Assembly: GCA_045837725.1 (NCBI GenBank)
Contig: JBEWZL010000056.1
Location: 62,001-126,000 of the forward strand
From: Vermamoeba vermiformis
Taxonomy: Eukaryota > Tubulinea > Echinamoebida
DNA length: 64,000 nt
Direction: 5' to 3'
Both the position numbers and the translations under genes were made by a program. Every line of letters starts with the position of its first letter. The stretch's first letter is position 1. Under the pieces are notes generated by a model. It was not told the DNA's origin, did not search any database, and worked only from the letters and a program-made list of their open reading frames with translations. Below, piece by piece: positions 11,081 to 20,811 of the stretch.

Positions 11081-12463
11081 ATGACTGCGAGACAATCGTT
11101 TATCCAGAACCTAGTGGAGACACTCAAGACCCCACTACTCTCAAACTGGCCTGAAGCGCGACTCTGGAAGCAAGCTCTGGGATCCGTGAAATGGTCGATC
11201 ATAGATCAGGCTGGGTCAGATGTGGACCAGCTTCGCTTCTTATGCTCCCTGGCGTTGGCGTACTGCTTAGGAGGGGAGTTTGATCAATTGGAGCGCAGTC
11301 CAGCAGTGTCGAAGGAGGAAATCTCTCGGATCTACTCCAAGGCGGCAGATTTAGTGGAGGATCCGGAGCTGTTGCCGTTGTTGGCCCCAGTGACTAAACG
11401 GGTGGAGAATTGGTCGTCCCAGGGACCTCCTCAGCCAGTGGATCGCCCATCGGAGTCTCCTGAGAAGATCAACTCGGATGGCGACCAAGATTCAGAAGAC
11501 TCAGACAGTACTGAAGCGGAGATTGCCCGAGCTGTCCGAGAGTACATGAAGAAGAAGCGCAATAAACGGCAGAAGATCGGAGAGTCTCAACCGAAGACCC
11601 CTGCTACAGCTCCAGCAGTTCAGATCACGGATGTCCCCCCTCCTAGCGCTTTGGCGAAAGACCCTAAGGTGGCGGCGGGTGCTGACGCACTTATCGCCCA
11701 ATTGGAGCTCAAGTTGTCGTCGATGAAATCGCAGTTGGACTCGCTAGCCGGGAGCCTCGTTCCCCAGAGCCCCATCAACAACTTGCTTTTGCCTCAGCCC
11801 TGGGGCCAATCTTTGATCCACGGAACGTCGAAAGCCACCCCTGTTGGTCAACTGGCGGACGTCCAAGCGACAGTCGAGCTGAGGAAGCCAGGCCAGGTCT
11901 ATCTCCCGCGCTGTTTCACCAAGGAGGCATTGGAGAAGAGGTTGCAACCCTCGCAGGCTAAGGTCCCACAGAACGCGGAGGATTATATCCGAGCGTCGTG
12001 GGAAGTCAAGGACCTCCTCGAGAAGGAGGAAGGTTTTGTCGAGCGAGATTACAATGCCTTTGTCCGCTGGATCGTGGAGCTTGGTGATGGCTACGAATGG
12101 CTCTCAGTTATGGCACTGGACGAGCGCCTCAGATCGCTCCAAGCAGTGGGCAAGCTTCGCTGGAAAGACAGGCCCTTGGAGAGCCTCTTCACTACTCTTC
12201 GAGCGCGTCCAATTCATCAACGTGCCGAGGCCAAGCAGGACAACAAGCCCAAGGCCTTTTCAGGCACCAAGAAGAAGAAGGGTGTCTGCTTTGCTTTCAA
12301 CGGTCACAAGGGTTGTTCGAAGAGCTCTGATGCATGCGAGTACTCTCATTCTTGCTCTGACTGTAAGTCCTCCAATCACAATGTCCTTCATTGCTCCAGT
12401 GGCCCAAAAGGCCATCCCGGCAAGACGAGTTCATCGGGCGCGTCTGCGGAGCGCCGGGAGTAG
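11081..12463 (+). CDS. Gag-like protein of the Ngaro-type element
   Basis: 460 residues. An N-terminal helical half is followed by acidic and Lys-rich segments (near residues 130-170) and a long helical region. Near the C-terminus a cysteine/histidine cluster (GVCFAFNGHKGC, CEYSH, CSDCKSSNHNVLHC) resembles CCCH plus CCHC-type fingers that would bind nucleic acid. First frame of the element and overlapping the reverse transcriptase frame at its end. Gag-like identity rests on position and the finger, not on clear homology. Confidence 0.7.
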   Translation: MTARQSFIQNLVETLKTPLLSNWPEARLWKQALGSVKWSIIDQAGSDVDQLRFLCSLALAYCLGGEFDQLERSPAVSKEEISRIYSKAADLVEDPELLPLLAPVTKRVENWSSQGPPQPVDRPSESPEKINSDGDQDSEDSDSTEAEIARAVREYMKKKRNKRQKIGESQPKTPATAPAVQITDVPPPSALAKDPKVAAGADALIAQLELKLSSMKSQLDSLAGSLVPQSPINNLLLPQPWGQSLIHGTSKATPVGQLADVQATVELRKPGQVYLPRCFTKEALEKRLQPSQAKVPQNAEDYIRASWEVKDLLEKEEGFVERDYNAFVRWIVELGDGYEWLSVMALDERLRSLQAVGKLRWKDRPLESLFTTLRARPIHQRAEAKQDNKPKAFSGTKKKKGVCFAFNGHKGCSKSSDACEYSHSCSDCKSSNHNVLHCSSGPKGHPGKTSSSGASAERRE

Positions 12464-14025
12464 AGATCGTAGCCCGCTCTAGTGCAGTGACCCTCCGCTT
12501 CAATCAGTGGAAGAGATTCTTGGTGGGGGACTCTGACGCCGACTTCCTGACCGACATTTTCAAGCCTGGTGGTGGCCTTCGAGTTGTCAAGGAGGGTGTG
12601 GCTGTGCCAGCGTCTTTCTTGCCGAACTACGCTAGTGTCTTGGAGTGCGAAGACTTCATCCACCAAGACATTATGACGGAACTAGAGAAGGGTTTCATTG
12701 CAGTACTGCCAGTCCAACCATACAAAGTCAATGCTCTTGGTGCAGTCAAGAAGAGCGAAGGCAAGTTCCGTCGCATTACTGATCTCAGTCGCCCAAAGGG
12801 TGCGGCGTTGAATGAATACATTGATTTGGTCAATTTTCAGTTTAGCACGGTCGATGATGCATGCGACTTCATAATGGAAAACCCTTGGGTTTTTGGCTGC
12901 AAGTTCGACATTGAAACAGCTTATCGTCATGTCCCGATCTGGCCGGGTGACTGGCATTACTTTGGCTTCGAGTGGCGTGGCACCTTCTACATCGATCTGC
13001 GCCTCTGCTTTGGTCTAGCTTCAGCTCCTTACGTTTTCTGGAGAATTTCTAATTTCATTGTCCGAGTAGGCAACAAGTTCTTTAACGTGGCCTTCATTTT
13101 GCCCTACATTGACGACTTCCTCGTGCTTTCTGTTGGCACTGACTCTGATGCTGCACGCGCTCAAGCTTGGAAAGACTTCGTCAATTTCCGCGAGTGTCTA
13201 ACCGAATTGGGTTGGCCAATTTCAGAGAAGAAGATGGTTGAGCCCTGTCAGGATCTGGTCTTCCTTGGCATCCGCATCAATATGCATGATCGCATCATTT
13301 CTTTACCAGAAGACAAGCTAGCTGACCTTCTCGACATTCTACGGAGCTTCAAGGATCGAGTTTCGTGCACTAAGCGCGATCTGGAGCGCTTGATTGGTAA
13401 GCTCAACTTCGGCGCTAAAGTGATCAGGGGCGGACGCACTTTCCTCCGCCGCATGATCATCCTGGCCAACTCGGTCCCAGAGCGACATCACGTGGTGTCT
13501 CTAGACGATGAATTCCGTGCAGATTTGGATTGGTGGCTTCGATTTGCGAGCGCCTGGAATGGCAAAGCCGTTATGCTGGACCCAATGCCCATTGACATGC
13601 GTCGGTTTGAGGTGGACGCCTCAAATAGTGCTGCGTGTGCTATCTTCGACAAGCACTTCATCGTGCGGATCCACGACCCTTTGACATCTGCGTGGCACAT
13701 CAATGATAAGGAGTGCCTTTCAGTCTACTTGGCTGCGCTTCGCTGGGCCCCAGAATGGGCCAACAAGCGGGTGATCGTCTCATCGGACAATACCACGACC
13801 GTTTCGGCCATCAACAAGGGGTCTTCAGCATCCCCAATCATCATGCGAATGCTACGGTCTCTGTTTTGGCTATCAGCGACACACAACTTTCACTTGACTG
13901 CGGTCCACGTACCGGGGGTTCTTAACGACCTGGCAGATGCGGGTTCGCGATTGAATTTCGACAAACTGATTGACAAAGGGCTCTCCATGCAGTTGTGCCC
14001 CGAGTTTGATCCAGAATGTCTTTGA
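12391..14025 (+). CDS. Reverse transcriptase/RNase H of the Ngaro-type element
   Basis: Up to 544 residues. Reverse transcriptase motifs include RRITDLSRPKG, KFDIETAYRHVPI, CFGLASAPYVFW and the catalytic box LPYIDDFLVL (YIDD). RNase H follows with the acidic motifs FEVDASNS, ECLSVYLAALRW and SSDNTTTVSAINKG, and ends in a histidine/aspartate region VHVPGVLNDLADAGSR. These motifs are those of the DIRS/Ngaro branch rather than LINEs. Its start overlaps the gag-like frame and its end overlaps the recombinase frame by about 10 bases. Confidence 0.9.
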   Translation: MLQWPKRPSRQDEFIGRVCGAPGVEIVARSSAVTLRFNQWKRFLVGDSDADFLTDIFKPGGGLRVVKEGVAVPASFLPNYASVLECEDFIHQDIMTELEKGFIAVLPVQPYKVNALGAVKKSEGKFRRITDLSRPKGAALNEYIDLVNFQFSTVDDACDFIMENPWVFGCKFDIETAYRHVPIWPGDWHYFGFEWRGTFYIDLRLCFGLASAPYVFWRISNFIVRVGNKFFNVAFILPYIDDFLVLSVGTDSDAARAQAWKDFVNFRECLTELGWPISEKKMVEPCQDLVFLGIRINMHDRIISLPEDKLADLLDILRSFKDRVSCTKRDLERLIGKLNFGAKVIRGGRTFLRRMIILANSVPERHHVVSLDDEFRADLDWWLRFASAWNGKAVMLDPMPIDMRRFEVDASNSAACAIFDKHFIVRIHDPLTSAWHINDKECLSVYLAALRWAPEWANKRVIVSSDNTTTVSAINKGSSASPIIMRMLRSLFWLSATHNFHLTAVHVPGVLNDLADAGSRLNFDKLIDKGLSMQLCPEFDPECL

Positions 14026-15091
14026 CAGCGGAAGATTACATTGGCCTCGGCTATGTGGACTCCACGGTCAAGGCCAGGCAGGCAGTGGTTTCGGCCTTTG
14101 CCAGGTTCTGCTACGCTTCGAATCGAACATTCTTCCCGACGAACGAGTTTGTCCTGGCCGACTACGCGGCATATCTTGCAAATAATGGCGTCAAGGCAAG
14201 TTCGATCAAGACATACTTGACAGCCATTTTCGCTTTTCAACAGTTGCATGGTGGCCCACACCCAGCGCGTGACAGCCTTCGCCTCAAGGTGGTCCTCAAG
14301 GGCATTAAACGCGCGCAGTCCTACACACCGTCGAGCAAGCACCCTCTCACTCCTGTGGAGTTGCTCAAACTCAAGGCGTGCTTAGACTGGTCATCATCTC
14401 TCCACCGCACTTTCTGGGCTTGCCTCGTGGTCGGCTTCTGGTCTTTTCTTCGGGGTGGAAACCTTGTGCAGAAATCTGCGAAGAAATTCGACCCAGCAAA
14501 GCATCTCAGCGCGTTGAACTTGTCAAGGAACGAGCGTGGTTTCTTAATTTCGCTCAATCGAACGAAGACAGTCCAATTCAACGAGAGAAGGCTGATCATC
14601 CCGCTGCTCTCAGTACCGGGAAATGCGCTGTGTCCCGAAGTGGCCCTGGAGGCGATGTGGGCCTTGTGTCCCATGCCTGAATCGGGGTCGATTTTTTGTT
14701 TTAAAGGTGATGACGGTAGAGTTATGCCGCTGGTGCACTCGAAGCTTAACGATAGTAAGTATCGTGGCAGTAGTTGCATATTGTGCTTACTTACCTGTTT
14801 TCTCCAGTGATCAAGAAGACCTGCCTTCAGTGCGGGTTGGATCCGAAGGATTTCTCCGCACACTCGCTGCGTAAAGGTGGCACGACGGGAGCCTTCATCG
14901 CGGGAGCGGACAGGGTGATGGTCAAGGCTCAAGGAGACTGGGTGTCAGACGCCTACATGCGTTACGTCACTTTTTCTCTGGATCAGCGCTTGTCAGTCCC
15001 ACAGGCGATCATCGAGGCGATGAGAACTCCTCAATTTTTTGAGCGCTGCTCTTCCTTGTCTCTGGCGACGGCGGCGGCAATCTATCAATGA
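14016..15091 (+). CDS. Tyrosine recombinase of the Ngaro-type element
   Basis: The N-terminal part (ARQAVVSAFARFCYAS, SIKTYLTAIFAFQQLHGG) is the core-binding domain. The catalytic part shows SFLRGGN (first Arg box), AHSLRKGGTT (HxxR box) and a downstream Tyr in SDAYMRYVTF. A GT-AG intron-like interval may separate the two halves; spliceosomal introns are known in some DIRS-like elements. The enzyme inserts a circular DNA copy at short identities and so replaces an integrase. It ends shortly before repeat B1. Confidence 0.85.
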
Positions 15092-15120
15092 TCTGGTTTG
15101 GGGGCTCGTTCGCTGTGTTT

Positions 15121-15228
15121 GGGGGCTTTGGTGCTCTCGTTAGCCCCAACCCGTGGCGGGGGGTGACGGGGAGCCACCACCCCTAATAAAGCTGAATTTA
15201 CCCCCACGAGCAGCGCAGGCATTCGTGC
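15121..15228 (+). repeat. Split direct repeat B1
   Basis: 108 bp from GGGGGCTTTGGTGC to ATTCGTGC. It reads as identical to B2 at 15457-15564 and abuts A2. It contains a GC-rich inverted segment around CCCCAACCCGTGGCGGGGGG. Confidence 0.92.
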
Positions 15229-15423
15229 AGCTACAGTGACGCAGCACTTAGCGTATGAATAGGCCAAGCGGATCGGTTTTTGGCAGCCCTGGTGGAGAAG
15301 TCACGTGCGATTCACACCAAAATTGGAAGTTCGAGGAAATAGAAGTGTCGAACGCCAACGCCAAGACTACCACAAGGCTCGTATATTTGACAGAGCCTAA
15401 TATTTATTTGTTAATTTTTTCTT
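15229..15423 (+). repeat. Split direct repeat A2
   Basis: 195 bp, reads as identical to A1 at 10864-11058. A short T-rich spacer (15424-15456) separates it from B2. Confidence 0.92.
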
Positions 15424-15456
15424 TTTAATTTTTATTTTTATTCACGTTGTACAATA

Positions 15457-15564
15457 GGGGGCTTTGGTGCTCTCGTTAGCCCCAACCCGTGGCGGGGGGT
15501 GACGGGGAGCCACCACCCCTAATAAAGCTGAATTTACCCCCACGAGCAGCGCAGGCATTCGTGC
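15457..15564 (+). repeat. Split direct repeat B2
   Basis: 108 bp, reads as identical to B1. Its end, CGTGC, is the right junction with the Ty3 gag sequence. Confidence 0.92.
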
Positions 15565-16690
15565 GCTCATTTATCGAAGACCAAGAAGGATGGACCGAAG
15601 CTATGAAGAAACAAGTCTTCTATTGCAGAACAAGTGATGGTGCTTATAATCACTTGGTTATCGCTAGTTTGGTATCAAGCGACATACTTTCGAAGAGATC
15701 TTGACTGAAATTCTCAACGAATATGGTGGTGGCAACCAAGACATGGTAAACTCGCTTCATATGAAAAATCTTGAGCAGTCTGACACTGAGACTGTCTCTG
15801 AATATTTTATGAGATTTTACAAGATCGCATCCAGAATTTCGAACCGATCTGACAGCGACAAAATGCATGATTTTATTTCAGGACTTCGTCTTGATATTCA
15901 AGAGTCCGTCGTGCATAAACAGCCCACCTCATTACATCAAGCTGTCGAGTTAGCTAAGAACGCTGAAGCCTGGACCGCGATGTATGGCAAGAAGAGAAAG
16001 AACGCTGCCAAACCTGCCCCGGTTCAACAAACGACCGTCAAGCCCTTCTTTTTCAGCAGAAACAATGGTCAATCGCCTCAACGCACGAACCCAATGGTCA
16101 CATCTGGATCTCCTCAGAATAATTCCAAAGTCGCGACTCCCGCTGCGACAAGCAAGTCAAATCAAGCTGCGACGCCCAAGACACCTGCGCCTAGCAACTT
16201 TGCCAAGAGACTTGACTACAACACCCCTTACCGCCCGCAACAGTTCAACAACATTGACGCATCCGAACTGGATCTTGACGAGAATTACGTTTTGGACGAC
16301 GATGAACTTGACGTCGACCAGGAAAACGACCAGTTGGAGGAGTAAATGGCTCGCCTCACTCCTTAGAGCAAGAGCCTTACAGCTCAATACCCTTTGAACT
16401 ACCCATTCTACAGCCCGACTACAACCCTTACCCAATCAAACCTCTCATCATACCTGCCTTTGTTCACAACATATTATCCGACACTTTATGGGATACTGGC
16501 GCCTCAAGATCGTTCGTCACCCCAGATCTCGTCAACGAACTCAAGATCAAGACTCACGCTGGTACACTCAACGTCAAAAACTCAAATCAACAACGGACAA
16601 CGCTCACTCACTATGCAATTGTTCCTATTCGACTCACTAATGGTTTCTCTATGGACTTCAAATTTTGGATCAACGACAAAATCAACTTTC
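15565..16690 (+). CDS. Gag C-terminal part and protease region of the Ty3-type element
   Basis: Directly after the nested element the Gag core resumes (SFIEDQEGWTEAMKKQVFY), then LEQSDTETVSEYFMRFYKIA, a Pro/Thr/Asn-rich linker and an acidic end. A retropepsin motif LWDTGASRSFV lies near 16490, as expected between gag and reverse transcriptase. Coding is distributed over more than one frame; I treat the region as a fossil of gag-protease. Confidence 0.7.
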
Positions 16691-19600
16691 CGCTAATTTT
16701 TGGTATGGATCTACTTAACGTCATGAAGCCTGTTCTGGATTTCGAGACTAGGCAAGTCTATTTTAAGCCTAGGATTATTCCCTACTCACCAGACAATATC
16801 ACGCGCGATACAACGATCATTCAACTGGAACGAGATCTACGCGTTCCCGCTCGCTGCGAGATGCGCTGCTCTTTACCTACTAATATGGCTGATGGTACCT
16901 CTGGTCTCATTGAACGTGCCGAATCTATCTCTGATCAATATGGCGTTACTTTGGCTCACAGTTTAACGACATCCAAAAATGGAAATATTATTGTCCGATT
17001 CTTAAATCCTCACGATACGGACATTATCATCAAGAAGAACACCAAAATTGGTCGCATAGTGCCCTATGAATTGCTTAATGAATTCTCTGACGAAGACTGC
17101 ACGTACACACAAGAAGAATTCTTCGCACCGTTCAAACTCGAAGAACGCTACAAACACTTGACTGCGCAACAACTAGAAATGCTCAAAAACACTATTTGGA
17201 AATGCCGCAACGCCTTCTCTTTTGGTTCTGACGCTCAACCTGGTTTAACTGACAAAGGAGAACATCGCATTGACCTTACTGACGAAACTCCGTTCAAACA
17301 GCATGCTTATCGCGTTCCGTACACTCAACGTGAATTCATGAAAGAGAAAATCGATCAAATGCTGGCTCAAGGCGTCATCTCAGTCTCGTCATCGTCATTC
17401 GCTTCACCTGTGGTTTTGGTTAAGAAGAAAGATGGCTCTCTACGATTCTGTGTGGACTATAGAAAACTCAATGGCGTAACTGTCAAAGACTTATATCCGT
17501 TGCCGAGAATTGACGACATGCTAACTTTACTTAACGGCAATCTTTATCTCTCAACACTAGACGCAGAAAATGGCTTTTGGCAGACCCCACTAGTGCCTAA
17601 AGATCGTCACAAAACTGCTTTCATCACTCCGTTTGGACTCTTTGAATTTAACCGGATGCCGTTTGGTCTTTGCAACGCTCCGTCAACATTTCAACGTCTT
17701 ATGGATGTGGTACTCTCTGGACTATTATGGCAAATCTGTTTGGTATATATGGATGATATTATCGTATTTGGACGCTCGTTCGAAGAACACTTACTAAATT
17801 TGGAAACCGTACTCAAAGCGCTCATCACCGCTGGTATCAAGCTCAAGCCCAGCAAATGCAACTTTTGTCAGGAAGAACTCAAATTCCTTGGTCATATCGT
17901 ATCAAAAGATGGCATTGCTACGGATCCAGAAAAGATCGAGAAAGTCAAGAATTCCCGAGAACCAACCAACGTCGAAGAATTACGCTCTTTCCTTGGACTT
18001 ACTGGTTACTATAGAAAATTCATTCAAAACTATGCTAATATCGCAGAACCTCTCATTCTACTCACCCGTCAAAACAACGCTTGGAAATGGGATCTCGCTC
18101 AACGATCCGCTTTCGAAGAGCTTAAGAAGAGGTTAACAGAAGCACCCATTTTAGCTCATCCCGATTTCGACTTGCCCTTCATTCTCTACACTGACGCTAG
18201 TTCCGTTGGACTTGGTGCCGTTTTATCACAAATTCAAGATGGAAAAGAACGCGTAATTTCGTACTGGTCCTCGACACTTGACCCTGCTAAACGAAATTAT
18301 TCCGCTACTGAAAGAGAATATATGGCCGTCGTCGAAGCTGTCAAGAATTTCCGTTACTACTTACTTGGAAAGAAATTTGAATTGGTCTTGGATCATCAAT
18401 CACTCGTCTTCTCACGCACTATGAAAGATGGAAATCAACGACTACTCAAATGGAGCTTATTTTTGCAAGAATATGATTTTGACATCGTTCATCGCTCAGG
18501 AAAATCACACTCGAACGCAGATGCACTCTCGCGATTGCCGATCGTCACTCTCAACAACATAATTGAAGAAGAAGTCGACATGCCCATCAATTTCACGACA
18601 GAACAAATCCAACAAGCCCAAGCTTTGGACCCTCTTATCAAGCCGCTCTTGGATCTCGTCACTACTCGATCCAAATCTAAAAATAGAAAGAAACAAAAGA
18701 AGTTAGAAGATTTCGTGGTCGAAGATGGCATATTATATCGCAACTATAGACCTAGTGGCATCGAAGAATTAATTCAGCGACAACTGGTACTTCCGCTCAC
18801 GCTCCGACCTCAGATCCTGAAATTCTATCACGATTCCGCTATTGGTGGTCATTTTGGATTCATGAAAACATATGGAAAAATTAGAGAACGCTTCTACTGG
18901 TTTGGAATGGCTAAAGATATTCAACACTACGTCTCATCTTGCGAATCCTGCTGTCGAAGGAAAATTCAACGCAAGATCTTTGGTGAACTCACTCCAATCG
19001 TCGTAAGCGAACCCTTCGAAATATTAGGAATGGATCTATTAGGTCCCTTCAAACCAACCAAGCACGGAAATAGCTACATTCTCGTCATGAGCGATCACCT
19101 GTCAAAATGGGTCGAAGTTTTTCCGCTCGCCGAAATTACATCAGCTGACATCGCTAAAATCTTGGTCGAAGAAGTAATTTGCCGCCATGGCTCCCCTCAG
19201 AGAATTCTCACTGATCAAGGCGACAATTTCAACTCGCAACTCGCTCATCAGATCTACAACATTCTCGCTGCTAAGAAAATGCGCACTGTGGCATATCACC
19301 CTCAAACGAATGGACTCACTGAACGCTTCAATCAGACTCTCGCTCAACAACTCACTCCGTTCGTCAACGAGAAGAAATTTTCAATTGCCTACAAAGTCGC
19401 CAAGCAAAACGTTGCTCAACGCAACGCTGATCTCAAAGAAGACAAGAAGTATCTTTACAAGAAGAAACAGAAGCTCAAACCGAAAGACATAGTCTGGTAC
19501 GCGCTCGCAAAACTTCCGCCTGGAACGACGAAGAAATTGGCTTATCGCAACATTGGTCCCTATGAAATCGAATCACTTCGTGGCAACAACGCACTCATAG

Positions 19601-20067
19601 TTAGTCCCACTGATCCAAAAGATAGACTCTACGTCAACGTTGGACAACTACGACTTCAGATCCCTCGCCGAAAAGAATTGGATATGGAAATTTCATCTTC
19701 TACCGATGAAATCTTACCCGCCGCTGATGACACGCCGCCTACACCTCATCAACGATCGCCGCCTGCGAAAACTCAACGAAAAACCACTGCCCGAAGAAGA
19801 AAATCTCCGTCAGATCTACTGCTCGAAAATCTACGCCTTATCTACACCTCAGTTCGAGATGGTGAAATGCTCAACGCATTCAAGACATCGCTGAAAGAAG
19901 CTATTGGCGAAGGTAGTGCCTGGACTACGTCAACGAAAGTCAAGAAACAATGGGAAAATCAGATCGTCACTGCAAGCACCGCTGCCGCCCTCAAAGAACT
20001 CATCGACAAATTCATCAAAGAAAATAACTTGGAGGACCAAGTCAAAGCTAACGAGGGGGTAATGTAA
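16651..20067 (+). CDS. Pol of the Ty3-type element: reverse transcriptase, RNase H, integrase
   Basis: A 1138-residue frame. Reverse transcriptase has SPVVLVKKKDGSLRFCVDYR and the YMDD box (about residue 366). RNase H starts at FILYTDASSVGLGAVLSQ (about 515). Integrase has an HHCC-type zinc domain (GHFGFMKTYGKIRERFYW, CESCCRR, about 730) and core motifs MDLLGPF and TDQGDNFNS. The C-terminus is basic and Pro-rich. Motif order (RNase H before integrase) assigns the element to Ty3/gypsy. The C-terminal tail runs to the purine tract before the 3' LTR. Confidence 0.93.
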   Translation: MDFKFWINDKINFPLIFGMDLLNVMKPVLDFETRQVYFKPRIIPYSPDNITRDTTIIQLERDLRVPARCEMRCSLPTNMADGTSGLIERAESISDQYGVTLAHSLTTSKNGNIIVRFLNPHDTDIIIKKNTKIGRIVPYELLNEFSDEDCTYTQEEFFAPFKLEERYKHLTAQQLEMLKNTIWKCRNAFSFGSDAQPGLTDKGEHRIDLTDETPFKQHAYRVPYTQREFMKEKIDQMLAQGVISVSSSSFASPVVLVKKKDGSLRFCVDYRKLNGVTVKDLYPLPRIDDMLTLLNGNLYLSTLDAENGFWQTPLVPKDRHKTAFITPFGLFEFNRMPFGLCNAPSTFQRLMDVVLSGLLWQICLVYMDDIIVFGRSFEEHLLNLETVLKALITAGIKLKPSKCNFCQEELKFLGHIVSKDGIATDPEKIEKVKNSREPTNVEELRSFLGLTGYYRKFIQNYANIAEPLILLTRQNNAWKWDLAQRSAFEELKKRLTEAPILAHPDFDLPFILYTDASSVGLGAVLSQIQDGKERVISYWSSTLDPAKRNYSATEREYMAVVEAVKNFRYYLLGKKFELVLDHQSLVFSRTMKDGNQRLLKWSLFLQEYDFDIVHRSGKSHSNADALSRLPIVTLNNIIEEEVDMPINFTTEQIQQAQALDPLIKPLLDLVTTRSKSKNRKKQKKLEDFVVEDGILYRNYRPSGIEELIQRQLVLPLTLRPQILKFYHDSAIGGHFGFMKTYGKIRERFYWFGMAKDIQHYVSSCESCCRRKIQRKIFGELTPIVVSEPFEILGMDLLGPFKPTKHGNSYILVMSDHLSKWVEVFPLAEITSADIAKILVEEVICRHGSPQRILTDQGDNFNSQLAHQIYNILAAKKMRTVAYHPQTNGLTERFNQTLAQQLTPFVNEKKFSIAYKVAKQNVAQRNADLKEDKKYLYKKKQKLKPKDIVWYALAKLPPGTTKKLAYRNIGPYEIESLRGNNALIVSPTDPKDRLYVNVGQLRLQIPRRKELDMEISSSTDEILPAADDTPPTPHQRSPPAKTQRKTTARRRKSPSDLLLENLRLIYTSVRDGEMLNAFKTSLKEAIGEGSAWTTSTKVKKQWENQIVTASTAAALKELIDKFIKENNLEDQVKANEGVM
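20051..20062 (+). other. Polypurine tract
   Basis: ACGAGGGGGTAA lies immediately 5' of the 3' LTR, where plus-strand DNA synthesis is primed in LTR elements. Confidence 0.7.
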
Positions 20068-20310
20068 CGTAAGAAATTACCCGTTGAAGACTTTGCGCGG
20101 ATTCGCTATTACCCGGATCGCGTAATTGAATAACATTATTTGAATAATCCAATATCCTAATAGGCTAAATAATATTATTAATAATTATATTAGCCTAAAT
20201 AATAATCAAAAAGTATAAATACGCTACTCGCGTAGCGAATCTCTTTGTACCTCTCTTTTATATAATAAACAACACATCTCTTTGTTGTAACAGCTTATTT
20301 ATTTGTTACA
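20063..20310 (+). repeat. 3' LTR of the Ty3-type element
   Basis: 248 bp and, as far as I can read, identical to the 5' LTR, so little time has passed since insertion. Confidence 0.95.
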
Positions 20311-20315
20311 CAATA
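20311..20315. repeat. Target-site duplication, right copy (CAATA)
   Basis: Matches 9962-9966. After it the host coding exon resumes in frame. Confidence 0.9.
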
Positions 20316-20662
20316 ATAAAGGCGAGGACGATGATATTCAAGATCTGCATAATGGTCATAAATCGTTCGTTTTGACCAAAGCTTCAGAAGCTGAGATCGC
20401 ATCCCGATACGCAGATCTCGGAGATTTGAACGAAGAAGACGCTGAAAAGATCAATGCAGATAAAATTAAGCAGCATGTTAAATTTAGTAGAGTAGATCCG
20501 GAATCTACTGACAAATCCAGCATGGCGACTCCACCGTCAGAATTAATTTTGGTTGCTCATGGTGCGAGAGACATGGATGATGTAACTATCGGACAATTTA
20601 ATAGCGTTGAAGAGCTTAAACAATATTACGTCGAGAATGGATTTGATTTGATATTCCTTTAA
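20311..20662 (+). pseudogene. Host gene of unknown function, 3' part, separated by the retrotransposon
   Basis: Encodes about 115 residues rich in Asp/Glu (NKGEDDDIQDLHNGHK, RYADLGDLNEEDAEKI) ending YYVENGFDLIFL. It continues the frame of the 5' part at 9577-9966. It now lacks a promoter of its own, although the 3' LTR might drive it. No conserved domain recognised. Confidence 0.75.
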
Positions 20663-20811
20663 ATTTTCGCTGGTGAAAATAAATTAGATCCAAACGAAAA
20701 GAAAATTTTGGATTTAATATTGTCTTATTTATTACATGGTTCGCTGCAAAGTGAAATAAAGTTGCATTGATGTTATTACCTTATTTAGTAATCGAAAATT
20801 CTATCGATCGC

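Larger units (their letters stand above)
10864..15564 (+). mobile_element. Ngaro/DIRS-type tyrosine-recombinase retrotransposon, nested
   Basis: A 4.7-kb element with split direct repeats in the order A1-coding-B1-A2-B2, the hallmark of Ngaro-like and PAT-like elements. A1 (10864-11058) matches A2 (15229-15423), and B1 (15121-15228) matches B2 (15457-15564); both pairs read as identical. It encodes a gag-like protein with a zinc finger, reverse transcriptase/RNase H and a tyrosine recombinase, and no integrase or protease. No target duplication is present; instead CGTGC occurs at the left junction (10859-10863), at the B1/A2 junction (15224-15228) and at the right end (15560-15564), as expected of integration from a circle by recombinase. 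It looks whole or nearly so and is younger than its Ty3 host element. Confidence 0.93.
9967..20310 (+). mobile_element. Ty3/gypsy-type LTR retrotransposon carrying a nested element
   Basis: About 10.3 kb from LTR to LTR, of which 4.7 kb (10864-15564) is a second element inserted in the gag region; the Ty3 element alone would be about 5.6 kb. Two 248-bp LTRs read as identical and begin TGT and end ACA, a 5-bp CAATA duplication flanks them, and a primer-binding-like site and a purine-rich tract sit at the expected places. The order gag, aspartic protease, reverse transcriptase, RNase H, integrase defines the Ty3/gypsy class. It lies in a coding exon of a host gene in the same orientation. Identical LTRs mean a very young insertion. 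It is broken by the nested insertion, and the coding part appears broken in a small number of other places. Confidence 0.95.
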
